64,000 bases of DNA from Portulaca oleracea. Its lineage: Eukaryota; Streptophyta; Magnoliopsida; Caryophyllales; Portulacaceae. The DNA lies in the NCBI GenBank assembly GCA_029582165.1, contig CM055870.1:10721832-10785831 (forward strand), written 5' to 3'. The notes under the pieces were generated by a model, which did no database searches, was not told the origin of the DNA, and worked only from the letters and a program-made list of their open reading frames with translations. The position numbers were made by a program, and so were the translations under genes. Below are positions 20,398 through 31,036 of the stretch, one piece after another. Position 1 is the stretch's first letter; every line of letters starts with the position of its first letter.

Positions 20398-22056
20398 CAG
20401 TGGCGGATCCAGGATTTAAGATCTGTGGTGTCAGAATAATTTTCTTTTAAAAAAAATTAAACAACAAAACGCATAATTTGAATATACTGTTTAGCCTTGG
20501 TAATTAATCAAATAAATCTAATTCATAAATTGCAACCAAATATGAGAATAAATTCAATATAGAGGAAAGAGCAACTTAAGAAAATAATTGTAGAGAGACT
20601 TATGTAAGTTACAATTCAATTATGGAGTTAGGGTTAGATAGAATAAAAGGCCTTAATAGGGGCGGCTGAGTGGTAGCCGGCGGTAGAATGGTGGCTGGTG
20701 GTTGACTGTTGGTGGGCGTCGGCCAATGGGTGTTGGGCAAGAAAAAAAAAACGAAACCTGTTGTGTGTAATTTATATGTATGTGTTGCCCCGACGGCTGC
20801 CTCTTTTATAAATTATTAAAGGCAAATTCCAAATGGTAGGCAGTTAGGCACCAACTATTGCCTATTCCAAATGGTAGACACCTTTTTTATGTATTCCAAA
20901 TGGTAGGCCTAATTTCCAAAGATTTCTATCCCGTAGGCATAATCTGACTGCCGTTAGGAATATCATTAAAAATTTTTTTTTAATGTTTTGAACTGATCCC
21001 AGTCTGTTCGACATTCAGAAGCAAACACACTCCTCAGCCCTCTCCTCCAAACGCTCTGTCCTCCAAACGCCCAGCCATCTCAGCCCTCTCGTCGTCGCTG
21101 AAGGACGCCGGAGTTGCTCGCCGTGGGTCCTCGCCGGCGGCCTGCTCAGAACGTCTCCTCCAGAACGTCTTCAACGGTTGATTAGGGTTTGGTCTGCTCA
21201 GACGAAGACCCCAGACGACGAAGAACACCAGGTTTGTCTCTTTCTTCATTTTTTTTGATGCATTTTTGGGTGATTGGTTGCTCGGTTTGATTGTCATTGT
21301 AGTGTGTTTGTGCATTGTGGGGTTGTGAATTGGTGTTTTGAGTTGTACCCAGATATGAATTTGTCAATTTTGGGTGGTGTTGTTCAAGATTGATGGTTCG
21401 GTCACGATGGTTTGGGTCAAACATGTATGGGCAAACAGGTCACAAACTATTGTGAAAGCAAAAGCAGCACACTACGATTTTTAGCCTGGCAAGGAGATTC
21501 GGGTATATATTGATATGAAAATTCAGTTGCCTGCCTCTTATTTAGCGAGGCTAGCTAGTAATTTATCTTCCAACCTTTGTGAATCAGATGTGATTCTCAT
21601 GAGTTGTAAATTTTGTAGTCCACTATTTTGCTAGAGGGATAGTAGGTTTAGTTAGAAATTGTTATAGGCATACCATTCAACTTTGTATTTCAGAAGTATC
21701 CATTGTGGATGTGAATTGTTGTCAGTTTACCTTGCAAATAAATATGAATTGTTGGCAGGAAAAAAAGTGGGTCACGTTAGAATTAGATGGAGGAGAGGGT
21801 TGAGGAGAGCGTTTGCTGGGGAGAAGAATTGAACACACAACCTGCTTGAAAGATCAATTCCTATAACGCAAAACTTATGACACCAGCGGACTATGCTACT
21901 CTCTGTGATTCTTCATGGTGTTAATTGATATATAATAAACAAATTGTCTTTTTTTTCCTAAACTGATTATTTTTTAAATGTTTATCATTTTCGTTTTTTA
22001 AATTTTTTTTACTGGTGTCAATTGACACCACATAGCTGCACGTGGATCCGCCCCTG
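20398..22056. mobile_element. Non-autonomous hAT-type element, 1659 bp
   Basis: The ends are inverted repeats: CAGTGGCGGATCC at the left and, read inward from the right, CAGGGGCGGATCC. Both are flanked by the same 8 bp, ATTGTAAA (20390-20397 and 22057-22064), the duplication size of hAT elements. There is no transposase frame. The middle (about 20985-21231) is GC-richer than its surroundings and ends in a GT donor-like site, as if a host 5' leader and exon had been captured. Three copies of an ATTCCAAATGGTAG word lie at 20826-20910. The intact ends and duplication suggest a fairly young insertion. Confidence 0.85.
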
Positions 22057-22064
22057 ATTGTAAA

Positions 22065-23620
22065 GCCTCATCTCTTTCTTAAACATTTACGAAACTTTAT
22101 GTCATTTTTCATTCATACTATCCTCAAAATTTCAAATAAAACGATACATGTGGTATATATACTTTTTTTTTGGTTATTTTCTAAATTTTTATTGTCGTCC
22201 ACCAAAATCAATGGAAAAAGAAAAATACTCATTTGATTTTAAATTTTGGACATATATTGGATGAAAGAAAGGAATTGAATCCAACCATAATGAATTTTAC
22301 TGATGATTCATTTTCTTCTTATATTTTGTATGATAACTAATAAGCGAGGTATGTATTTGCTTAGGCTAAGATCGGATTTGTACACATAAAATTTTAGTGC
22401 CTATTAATCTCTCCCAGTCTTTTTTGTATCGTAACTAAATGAGCTGAGTAGCACAACTTTGTGACTAATGTAAATTAAAACAAATTTACTTATTTGATTA
22501 GGTGATCATGCATGTCTATCCCCTATGATATTTATTGTTTGTTCACACGTCAAAGAAATGAACAATTTAAATTAAAAATCATATGCTGAAAAACTTGATT
22601 TTCGAATATAATACAATTCATCAAGAAATGTATTGAAAAAAAAAATATGCAGAATTGTTCGATACTATTGACAAATGAGCAATGTGCAAGGAGGGCTTTA
22701 AACACCATATCAACATTTTAACATGAAATGAAAAAGGAAAAACATATGAATATCACTATCAATTTAGGCCTTGTTCTTTAAAGTGGTAAGATCAAATTAA
22801 GTTTGATAAGGTAAGGAAACGAAAGGAAAGGTAAGAATATAATTTGTGGTAGGTAAATTAGTGATGGTAAAAGTATTTTATTAATAGAATTTTGACTTTG
22901 GTTTGAGAGTTGTTTAGGAAATCGGGTAAGTGAAAGTAAGATAAGATTAAATAAGGATAAATCTAATTTACTACTCTAAAGAACCTGGTCTTACACAAAC
23001 ACATAAATTAACGTAACTGCAAAAATAAATTGGTTTTCTTCTTATGAGCCATCGATGTCTAAACTCCCATAATAGATATGTGATCGAAGGCCTAATACTT
23101 CTTTTACTTCAGTTCTATTACGACTAATAGATAATGTTTATGCTAGAGAAACTATCAATGGATAAGAATAATTATGAAAGATAATTGAATAATGATAATT
23201 AAGACCATCATCATTCACTTACTGACATATAGAATGCTATCCATGAGAAACTGGGACAAAACTTGAAGAAATGCAACATAAAGGATTGACACAAGTGACA
23301 CAGCTAATCCTTGATGCCTGATACTTAACTTGTTTTTGCTTCTCATTCATAGTTCCTACACACTTGAAATCGTCCAACAAAAATATTAAACACCTTAACA
23401 AAATAAGAATTAAGTACCTTGAAACACAATGTTTTTTTATCCTTTTTTTTCTTACTTGCAGATGAATTAATATTCTAATTGAGCATATATATATAAAATT
23501 ACACCTTAGCTCTGCTAGCCATTAAGATAAAATACCAACAATATACAACTAATTAATAATAAATCAGGCTCTCTAAAATAAAATTAAAAAAAAAAAGAAA
23601 GAAAGAAAGTGAAGAATGTG
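22065..23620. other. AT-rich spacer downstream of the J-protein gene
   Basis: Holds one clear MITE (22766-22992) and otherwise nothing I can name. The part next to 23620 is likely the 3' UTR of the J-protein gene. Confidence 0.4.
22766..22992. repeat. MITE with AAGAACA/TGTTCTT ends
   Basis: The ends are inverted: AGGCCTTGTTCTTTAAAGTGGTAA at the left faces TTACTACTCTAAAGAACCTGGTCTT at the right (described by position; about 20 matching bases). About 227 bp, non-coding. Confidence 0.65.
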
Positions 23621-26600
23621 TCAAGTCTTTCGCATCCTCTTGGAGGAAAAATGAGGAGTAGAATCACACTCAGCATTAATCAAATCGAACAACATTTCTT
23701 GAAGCTCTTCTAAGCTGTTCCCCTTCTTCTGATCAGTCACCATGCAATTCAAATAATGTTAGGGAGCTCTCATTTACAGTTCTTTGTTGATTACTAACTA
23801 TTTATCAATTCATTTATTATTTTGAAGTAATGGAGAAAAAAATAATAACATAACACTTCAATATTTTATGACAAAAACAACCTGTATTTCTTATCAATCA
23901 ATCTGAATGAATGTAATAACTTCTTTTTAATTAGGATTATTAGATGATAATACACTAAATTTGAGGGGTATTGAACAATAATGCACTGAACTTTTTTCTT
24001 AGACTCTAATACACTGAACTTTGAGGGTATTGGACAATAATGCACTCAAACCAATTCAGCTGGTGATTGACACGGTGACTGTTTTACTTTGAGGTATCGT
24101 TTTTCTATTTTTTTCCAACAAAAATATATTAGTCATCCTGTTTATGTGTACTTTCTTACAATGCAAAAGTTTTTTCCTGAAAAAATAGAAAAATGACACC
24201 TCAAAGTAGGACAATCACCGCGTCAACCACCAGCTGAATTGGTTTGATTGCGTTATTGTCCAATACCTTCAAAGTTCAGTGTATTAGAGTCCAAGAAAAA
24301 AGTTCAGTGCATTATTATCCAATACCCGTAAAGTTTAGTGTATTATTATCCAATAATCCTTTTAATTAAAAAGAATCTACAAGCACGTAAAAATGATATA
24401 TAACTTTCTGATGAGTTTGGTTTGGAGTAATTCGAAAATGATAAACATCTTGCTGCAAGATAATTCTTAATTAACCATCTTGCATTTCACATAAATCACT
24501 CATAAAATTAAATGTAAGTATATTTAAATCATTATAAAAGAATGTTTCATTACTTTGAGAGTTATTATAACCTACAAACAATATAAAAATATTTATTTAT
24601 TTATATTTTCCATAAATATAAAACTATGCATAAAATGTGCATTTTTTTTACTATAATTGATAAAATTAGCTATTATTTATATTTTTTGGCCTAGCAAATA
24701 AGTATTACACTCTTGTAGTTGATAAATATACATAATTATTAGAGAAAATATTATTAAAAGTTAACAAAATGTGAAATATAGATAATTCAAGATAGTTATT
24801 AACCATCTTGAAGCAAGATAAGTATCATGATCCGAAATAATTTAAGGCAAGCTGCAAACAAGGATGACAATTTGGATGCTTGCTATTTTTATGGGTTGAT
24901 TCCATTAATTATGAGAAGAAACTAAAACACAAATTTTATTTTCTTTTGAATATGTAGTATAGTTGTAGGTGTATTGATATAATAAAACTTGGGTATGATC
25001 ATGCTTATTGTTTTTAATTTTCTTATATGATAAGTTTAGTAACCATGTACCACTACAAAGTAAACAAAATAAAATAAAAAATGTTTTGTTTGTGTGAAAC
25101 AAATTTAATGAGTTCAAAGTGACACACAAATTATATCGTGTACTAAGTCCACCATATATATCAAAACAAGCTAATTTTTTATATAAAATTCATCAAGTAA
25201 AATGTTTGATAAATGTAAAACATATAGACGAATTTTGCAATAATATTAATATACTAATAATGAATTTTATAATAAATACTCCCTTCATTCCATATTATTT
25301 GCCTCCTTCAGAAATGGTGTTGTTAAACATTAAATATTTTGATCATAAACTGCTCAATATATACAATAACTTATTATATAAAGTTACTAGTGCTAGATTT
25401 CTAACGAAAAATACTGTTTTGAAAGTATAATATTGCAATTTCTAATAAAATATTATATAAATAATTATTAATCAAATAGTGATATTGGAGTCTGTAACTG
25501 TTATCCCTATTCTTTGGATTGGTTGGAATCACTTTTGGATGGACTGGATTGGATAAGTTATGATGTTTTTTTGGGAAATTGTGTTGTTAGAGAAGAAACT
25601 TTTTTGGGAAATTGTGTAAAGTTTGGATTGGTTGAATTGGATTGGATTGGATTGCAAAAAAGTTAACAATCCAAAGAACAGAGTTACGAAAATGATAAAC
25701 ATCTTGACATAAGATAGCTCTTAACCATCTTGCATTTTTTCTAAATCACTAATAACGTGAAATGTAGGTGTATTTAAGTCATTCTAAAGGTACGTTTCAT
25801 TATTTTTAGAGTTACTACAACTTATAAACAATTTAAAAATAATTATTTATTTATATTTATTTCATAAATATAAAATTATGTATAAAATGTAAATTTTCTA
25901 CTATGATTGATAAAATTAGGCTATAATTATATTTTTTCACCTAGCTAATAAGTATTACAAAAATGTGAAATATGAATAATTCAAGATGGTTAAGAACCAT
26001 CTTGAGTCAAGATGATTATCATGATCCATAAATTACTTTTTTTGAAATTCAACACTTTAATGGACCTCCATATATTGGCATTGCAAGGTGCAGATATAAC
26101 AATAACAATTGGGAAATGAGAGGACCACTTGCCCGTTTGGTGCTTACATGAAGAAAGTGATAGAAATGAAAACTTGGCAAGTGCCTCCAGACCTTCATTT
26201 CAGGCATTCATCATGTAATTTTTAATTATTCAATGTTCATAATTAAATTAATTAAGTGCAAGTGATTAATCACTAATCAGGGGTGAGTTTTGTGACACTA
26301 GGATACATGCATCTAATTAAACACTAGAAATAAAATATGGGAATTGAAGAGTAACCTAATTAAGTATGTATGTGTATACCTGGCGTATGTTGCTCTGCAT
26401 CATTGCTGCCATTTCCTGCATGAAATCTGAGAAACCCTACACAATAATATCCCCACGTTTTCTTAATTAACAAATTAATTATCATTAGTCCATGTTATGT
26501 AATAGATGGAGAAGCATTGATCTCAAAAAGTTCACCTCGTCATCATCATCTGATATAAGGTCAAATAACCCAGCATCATAAACTGACTTCTTCCCTTCGT

Positions 26601-27837
26601 CTGATAGAACTGTAAAAAAAAAAACCCATTCAACCTATTTACAATAACTTACACATATGCATTCTTTTCTTTTACAATTTGCTAGCACTTGAGCCAAATA
26701 TGTATTCTTTTACATGGCTAGGATAGGTAAGGTTTGGTTCAAAAAGTTCTTTGAAAAAACATGAATTTTTTTTTAAAAATAGTTGGATATTGTGTGCAAT
26801 ATGTAATATGTTGTAATATGTTGTGCTAAAACTTTATCAATCAACCTTTATTCAAACTCACCTGGCTTACCCTTACCTTTTAAGACAAAACATCTTAAAA
26901 TGACCCAACTAGCTAGAATCAAACCAGCCTTAACCTAAAACACATATGACAAGCCATTAAATAAAACGAACCATGATAATCATCTTGACTCAAGATGGTT
27001 ATTAACCATCTTGAATTGTTCATATTTCCACATTTTTGTAACTTTTATTAATATTTTCTTTAATAATTATATATATTTATCAATTATAATAATATAATAC
27101 TTATTAGCTTGATCAAAAAATATAGCCTAATTTTATTAATCATAGTAGAAAATACACATTTTATACATAATTTTATATTTATGAAATAATATAAATAAAT
27201 AATTATTTTTAAAATTGTTTATAAGTCATAGGAACCATGAAAATAATGAAACATACCTTTAGAATGATCTAAATACACTTACATTTAACTTTATTAGTAA
27301 CTTTTAAAAAAATGCAAAATGATTTGCGTCAAGATGTTTATCATTTTGGAATACCATATGCCAAATTTAATTTTAATACCTATATATACACTATCTCATC
27401 CTAAATACTTAAAGCGGTTAACATATGTGATAAAAAAGAAAGTGCTTTTATAAAAATATAATTTAATATGATTTCAAAAAAATATGTATATATTGATAAA
27501 AATTGATAATCAAAATATTAAAAAGACCATATATAAAAGCAATAAGTAATTAGAAACAGGGTGATGAGTACCTGAATAAGCCTGTTGAACTTCTTGAAAC
27601 TTCCTTTTAGCTTCTCCTACAACTGCTGGGTCTTTCATCCACCTATCTGGGTGCCATTTCTGCATGTAATCCACCACCCTCATTTTTAATATCTAAAAAT
27701 GCAGAAAATTAAAACAAAGAAATAAAAAAGGAATTTACCAATGCAAGCTTGCGATAAGCTCCTCTAATTTCAGCTGGGGTGGCTTGTTTACAGAGCCCAA
27801 GCACTGTGTAATAACAAGTACTTGATTCCTCACCCAT
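23621..27837 (-). CDS. J-domain (DnaJ/HSP40) protein, 5 exons
   Basis: Small co-chaperone that would stimulate HSP70 ATPase. Exons: 27837-27739, 27659-27572, 26609-26536, 26436-26380, 23728-23621; all GT-AG, 426 nt, 141 aa. Residues about 8-75 are the J domain: [19 protein letters not shown], the essential HPD at 36-38 (KWHPDRW), then [17 protein letters not shown] and YDAGLFD. After it come an acidic stretch (SDDDDEGF), [10 protein letters not shown] and a C-terminal tail ending KRMRKT. There is no G/F region, zinc finger or signal peptide, so it is a class C, probably cytosolic or nuclear J protein. Similar short plant proteins share the GF.DFMQEM motif. Intron 4 is 2651 bp and intron 2 is 962 bp; both are enlarged by MITEs. 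Confidence 0.93.
23921..24375. repeat. Long inverted-repeat (foldback) element in J-protein intron 4
   Basis: Two arms of about 200 bp pair across a short AT-rich loop near 24110-24170. The outer word TTCTTTTTAATTA (23921) is mirrored by TAATTAAAAAGAA (24363-24375). Phrases such as AATGCACTGAACTTT and TTGGACAATAATGCACT occur in both arms. Related single-arm sequence is seen near 38975-39060 and 46680-46800. Confidence 0.85.
24431..24836. repeat. MITE family A, copy 1
   Basis: AT-rich element of about 400 bp with inverted ends built on ATGATA..CATCTTG and CAAGAT. It shares most of its length with the copies at 25685-26028 and 26971-27350. It lies in intron 4 of the J-protein gene. Confidence 0.8.
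25506..25681. repeat. ATTGG-rich MITE, copy 1
   Basis: The ends are inverted: TTCTTTGGATTGG and CCAATCCAAAGAA-like words. The interior has TGGATTGGATAAGTTATGATGTT. A second copy with the same interior is at 57488-57655. It abuts MITE family A copy 2. Confidence 0.7.
25685..26028. repeat. MITE family A, copy 2
   Basis: Same orientation as copy 1 and also in intron 4. The ends read CGAAAATGATAAACATCTTG at the left and, at the right, CTTGAGTCAAGATGATTATCATGATCC. Confidence 0.8.
26971..27350. repeat. MITE family A, copy 3 (inverted)
   Basis: The same element in the opposite orientation to copies 1 and 2, placed in intron 2 of the J-protein gene. It opens CCATGATAATCATCTTGACT and closes CAAGATGTTTATCATTTTGG. 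Confidence 0.8.
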
Positions 27838-28671
27838 TTTCCCTTTTTCTTTTTTAGAAGATTTGAAGAATTTGAATTTAGCTTTAGGGTATGTATTTGC
27901 AGAATGTATGGTTTTTTTCAGATGAATATAATTATTATTATTATCAGAGAAGGTGGTGGAGATGGTTGAAAAGCATGAATGCTTTTTTCTTCTGTCTCTC
28001 TTTAATCTGACTCAGAAGAACCTTCTGGAGACTTTTTTTCATAACTACCAAAAAAAAAAAAGGTGAAGGGTGGTGGTTTAGTCTGATGTTGAAGGGGAAG
28101 AAAAAGATGTGGTGCTCCATGAATATTGGCGGATATTTTGTGGTTTAGATGGGAGGAGAGAATATAGCATATGGTTCTTATTATTGCACTAATCTAATTT
28201 CCATTATTTGGACTAAAAAGCCTTGCTAGTTGCTAGTATTATTATAGTTAAGGTACTGTCTTGTCATCTTCATTTAGCTTTTTCCTCTGGTGTCCCCAGC
28301 TCCCACCCTGTCATAGTGTTGTATATTGGCTCAATGCTTCAATATTTGTTATTTTTAATTGTTTATGGCCTTTCATATAAGGTTTTTGATGATTATTTTT
28401 TGACAATAATTTTTGAGAAAAATTTATTAATTGTAATTTTATAAAAATATCTTTCACTGTATATGATATGATGATAGCAGTTTTATATGATACTCCATAA
28501 ATGGAGCATGTTGAGAAATTTGTAGTTGAAAATTTCAAAAGGTGATTAATGAACAATTCTCATATAGACAAAAAAACATTATGGGAGGGAGTATTTTATT
28601 ATAGAAACTATCTGTTTCTTTTTAATTGTTGCCTACAATTTCATGTTATGGTGCGCTTAATTAGGGGTAGC
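27838..28671. promoter_or_regulatory. Upstream region of the J-protein gene
   Basis: Non-coding stretch between the J-protein ATG and the 5S-bearing LTR. It should hold the promoter and 5' leader (a short ATT repeat near 27930, a T-rich stretch near 28030). I cannot pick out a TATA box with confidence and see no heat-shock element array. Confidence 0.35.
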
Positions 28672-28964
28672 TGTGATACCCCGATACATAGTTAAAAGGT
28701 CGTTTAAAGATATTGAAATGACTACTTATATCATTGAAGCGCACCTTTCTTTGAGGAAACTAATGTGTAGAAAACTCCACAGTTAAGCGTGCTTGTTTAG
28801 GAGTAGTTTCAGGATGTGTGATCTCTTGAGAAGTTTTTTTTAAGCAACGTATGAACGATAACGAAACACATTGGAAAGACTTGTGGTGATTTGTGCGGTC
28901 AACCATCAATCCTTAAAGTAATTATCAGTAATGTTTGTGGCCTTGGAGGGCTCAGGGCGTTATA
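28672..28964 (+). mobile_element. Solo LTR of Cassandra type (5S-bearing TRIM)
   Basis: A 293-bp unit opens TGTGATACCCC and closes GGGCGTTATA, giving LTR-like inverted ends. Its centre resembles 5S rRNA. Cassandra elements are non-coding retrotransposons whose short LTRs carry a 5S-derived Pol III promoter, and size, ends and content all fit. No primer-binding site or second LTR follows, so it is probably a solo or truncated LTR. Flanking five-base duplications are not convincing (GTAGC versus CGTAC). Confidence 0.75.
28774..28842 (+). pseudogene. 5S rRNA-like domain inside the LTR
   Basis: The stretch contains ACTCCACAGTTAAGCGTGCT, then GAGTAGTTTCAGGATG, then GTGATCTCTTGAGAAGT. It follows the last two thirds of plant 5S rRNA in order, including the A-box (AGTTAAGCGTGCTTG), the intermediate GGATG and a C-box-like end. 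It differs at several sites and lacks a clear 5S 5' third, so it is not a functional 5S gene. Confidence 0.85.
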
Positions 28965-31036
28965 CGTACTCATCCCATTCCAATGCAAGCTTGAGAGCAA
29001 CAAGTGGTTCCGGATGAATCATCAAGTTTTCAGGCTGGGATTTGCCAAGCTCACCTAACATGGCAATGACAAGCATGACACTACAACATAGTAGGCAAAA
29101 GGAAACCATTTCTAACGATCTCCATAGGCCCTGAATGGTTGCCACTTGAACGGTCACATCTTAATGGTCTCATGGGTTAAGCGGAGACCGTTAATGAACA
29201 GTCACCAAACTAGAGATTGTTCAAGATACGACCAACCGTTCATGTACGGCCACAGTCGCTAGCTGAACGGTAGCGACCGCTCATTTAACGGTCTCTTGAT
29301 TTAACGTTTTTTTTCAAAAAAAATTTAGAAAAATAATTGGTGGTTGTTTACAATTTTTTTAATTTTTTTTTGTTTTGTTTGTTCGATTTTGGAACGTCTG
29401 TTATTAAATGAATGAATGTCAAACATATTAAATGAATGCTGACAGCCACAAATATTTACCAAATAGATGCTAAAATTGAAAATCAATAATCTAACAAGTA
29501 CCAGCATAATTTATACAGAGAAGGCTAGTTGTCTACACAGTTTAACAATTCATAAGTTAACAATTCACAACTAAAACATTTTAAAACTAGAAAACTCACA
29601 AGTTTCTAAATAAATGGGGCTAGGGGGATGAGTCGAGAAAATCAAAAGGAGAGCAATCACCGGGCAGGATGGGGGGTTCTGCTGCAACTGAGGACTATTG
29701 CCATGAATTGGGCGATCAATTATTGATTAAGGCTTTATTGGCAGTGCTGCCAACCACTGAGTTGTATCCTTCCTAATACTAGGGTAAAAGGTGTAAATCA
29801 CTTACATAGCTTGAGATGCTAAGATAAAAGGCCCGTATAATCGATACCTCTTTCTTTGGTTGAAATCCACAAGCTAGTAATGCTCATGTACGTACCATTA
29901 ACCCATTAGCAAAAGTGGACTTGTCATCTCTTTTAGACCTTGATATGTACATATTTTTGAATGTATTTTCTAAGGTTATTAATGAAAACATTAGTCATAC
30001 AAAATAACAAATATTAAAATGTCTGTCATGAACAATTACATGAATGCTAATTCAAATTATATTTAATTTGGGAAAGAAACGACATGTTAGAAGCTTTTTC
30101 ATGACCATTCATCTAAACTCGAAGCTAAATAATATCATCGCACCAAATTATATTCAAGTTGGGAAAAAGAAACATCTCCAAAAGAAGCATCGAAGCTAAA
30201 TTTGAATATAATAATTCAACGGTCATGAATGGAGGTTATAAGATGCAAAATCTCATGAAAGGGTATAATTTTGTAGGTTATATTATTGATAACAAAATTA
30301 TTAAGAGAATAATGATAATTCTTAAGTATAAGTATAACAATTGTGTTATACAATGATTTGTGGTTATTTAATATTATCACTATTAGATTTATAACAAAAT
30401 AATATGTTAAAGTACAATATTCCAATTATTAATAAAACATTATATGCAAAATTATCCATTAAAAAAATATGAAACTGAAAACCGTAAAAGTCTATTAAGT
30501 GACAGATTATGAGATATTGATACCAGTCAATTTCATGCCAATTTTAAGAATGATATATTTGTTCAAATTTTTCAAACATGCATGTTTTCAAATTGGTTAA
30601 ATCCTGGGGTGTTAATGTTTAGTTTACCTATATCAAACTATCCCTGCCAAAAACGGTCCATCAACCTCACAGTTTCGGTAAATTTCAGCAACTTCCGATA
30701 ACTTTTAGCGTTTAGTTTACCCACATATGTTATGCATTCTACATTTCTAAGGGTAGCACGACCAAAAAACGATTACAACTCATAAAAATTGTAAGTTTGA
30801 ACACAAGCAGAACTCCTTTTCATTCAGTGTCTTAACAATTGGTATACAAACACAAGCAACTGGAGTTATTGCTCAATCGTATGTATATCTTAAACCCACA
30901 TTTACAAAAGAAATAAAAAAATATCGTATATCAACTCCTCTCTCACACTCAAATCACCCCAAATTACTTGACCAAAAAAAATAAGAGTAATGAAGAAAAC
31001 AATATCCTCATCAAAAAGGAAGTTTGAACTGAACAA
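28965..31036. other. Spacer with possible CACTA end
   Basis: From 29079 the sequence CACTACAACATAGTAGGC is followed by about eight copies, in both directions, of AACGGTC/GACCGTT-like words up to 29310. That is the architecture of a CACTA terminal and subterminal region; the other end is not seen. The rest is AT-rich without genes. The 3' UTR of the kinesin gene should lie just below 31037. Confidence 0.4.

Noticed and set aside
21780..21905. tRNA-like sequence (TTGAACACACAACCTGC) within the hAT element
   Set aside because: A weak inverse B-box resemblance only; no cloverleaf could be drawn.
28774..28842. A functional 5S rRNA gene
   Set aside because: Several substitutions in conserved positions, no 5S 5' third, single copy, and enclosed by LTR-like ends.
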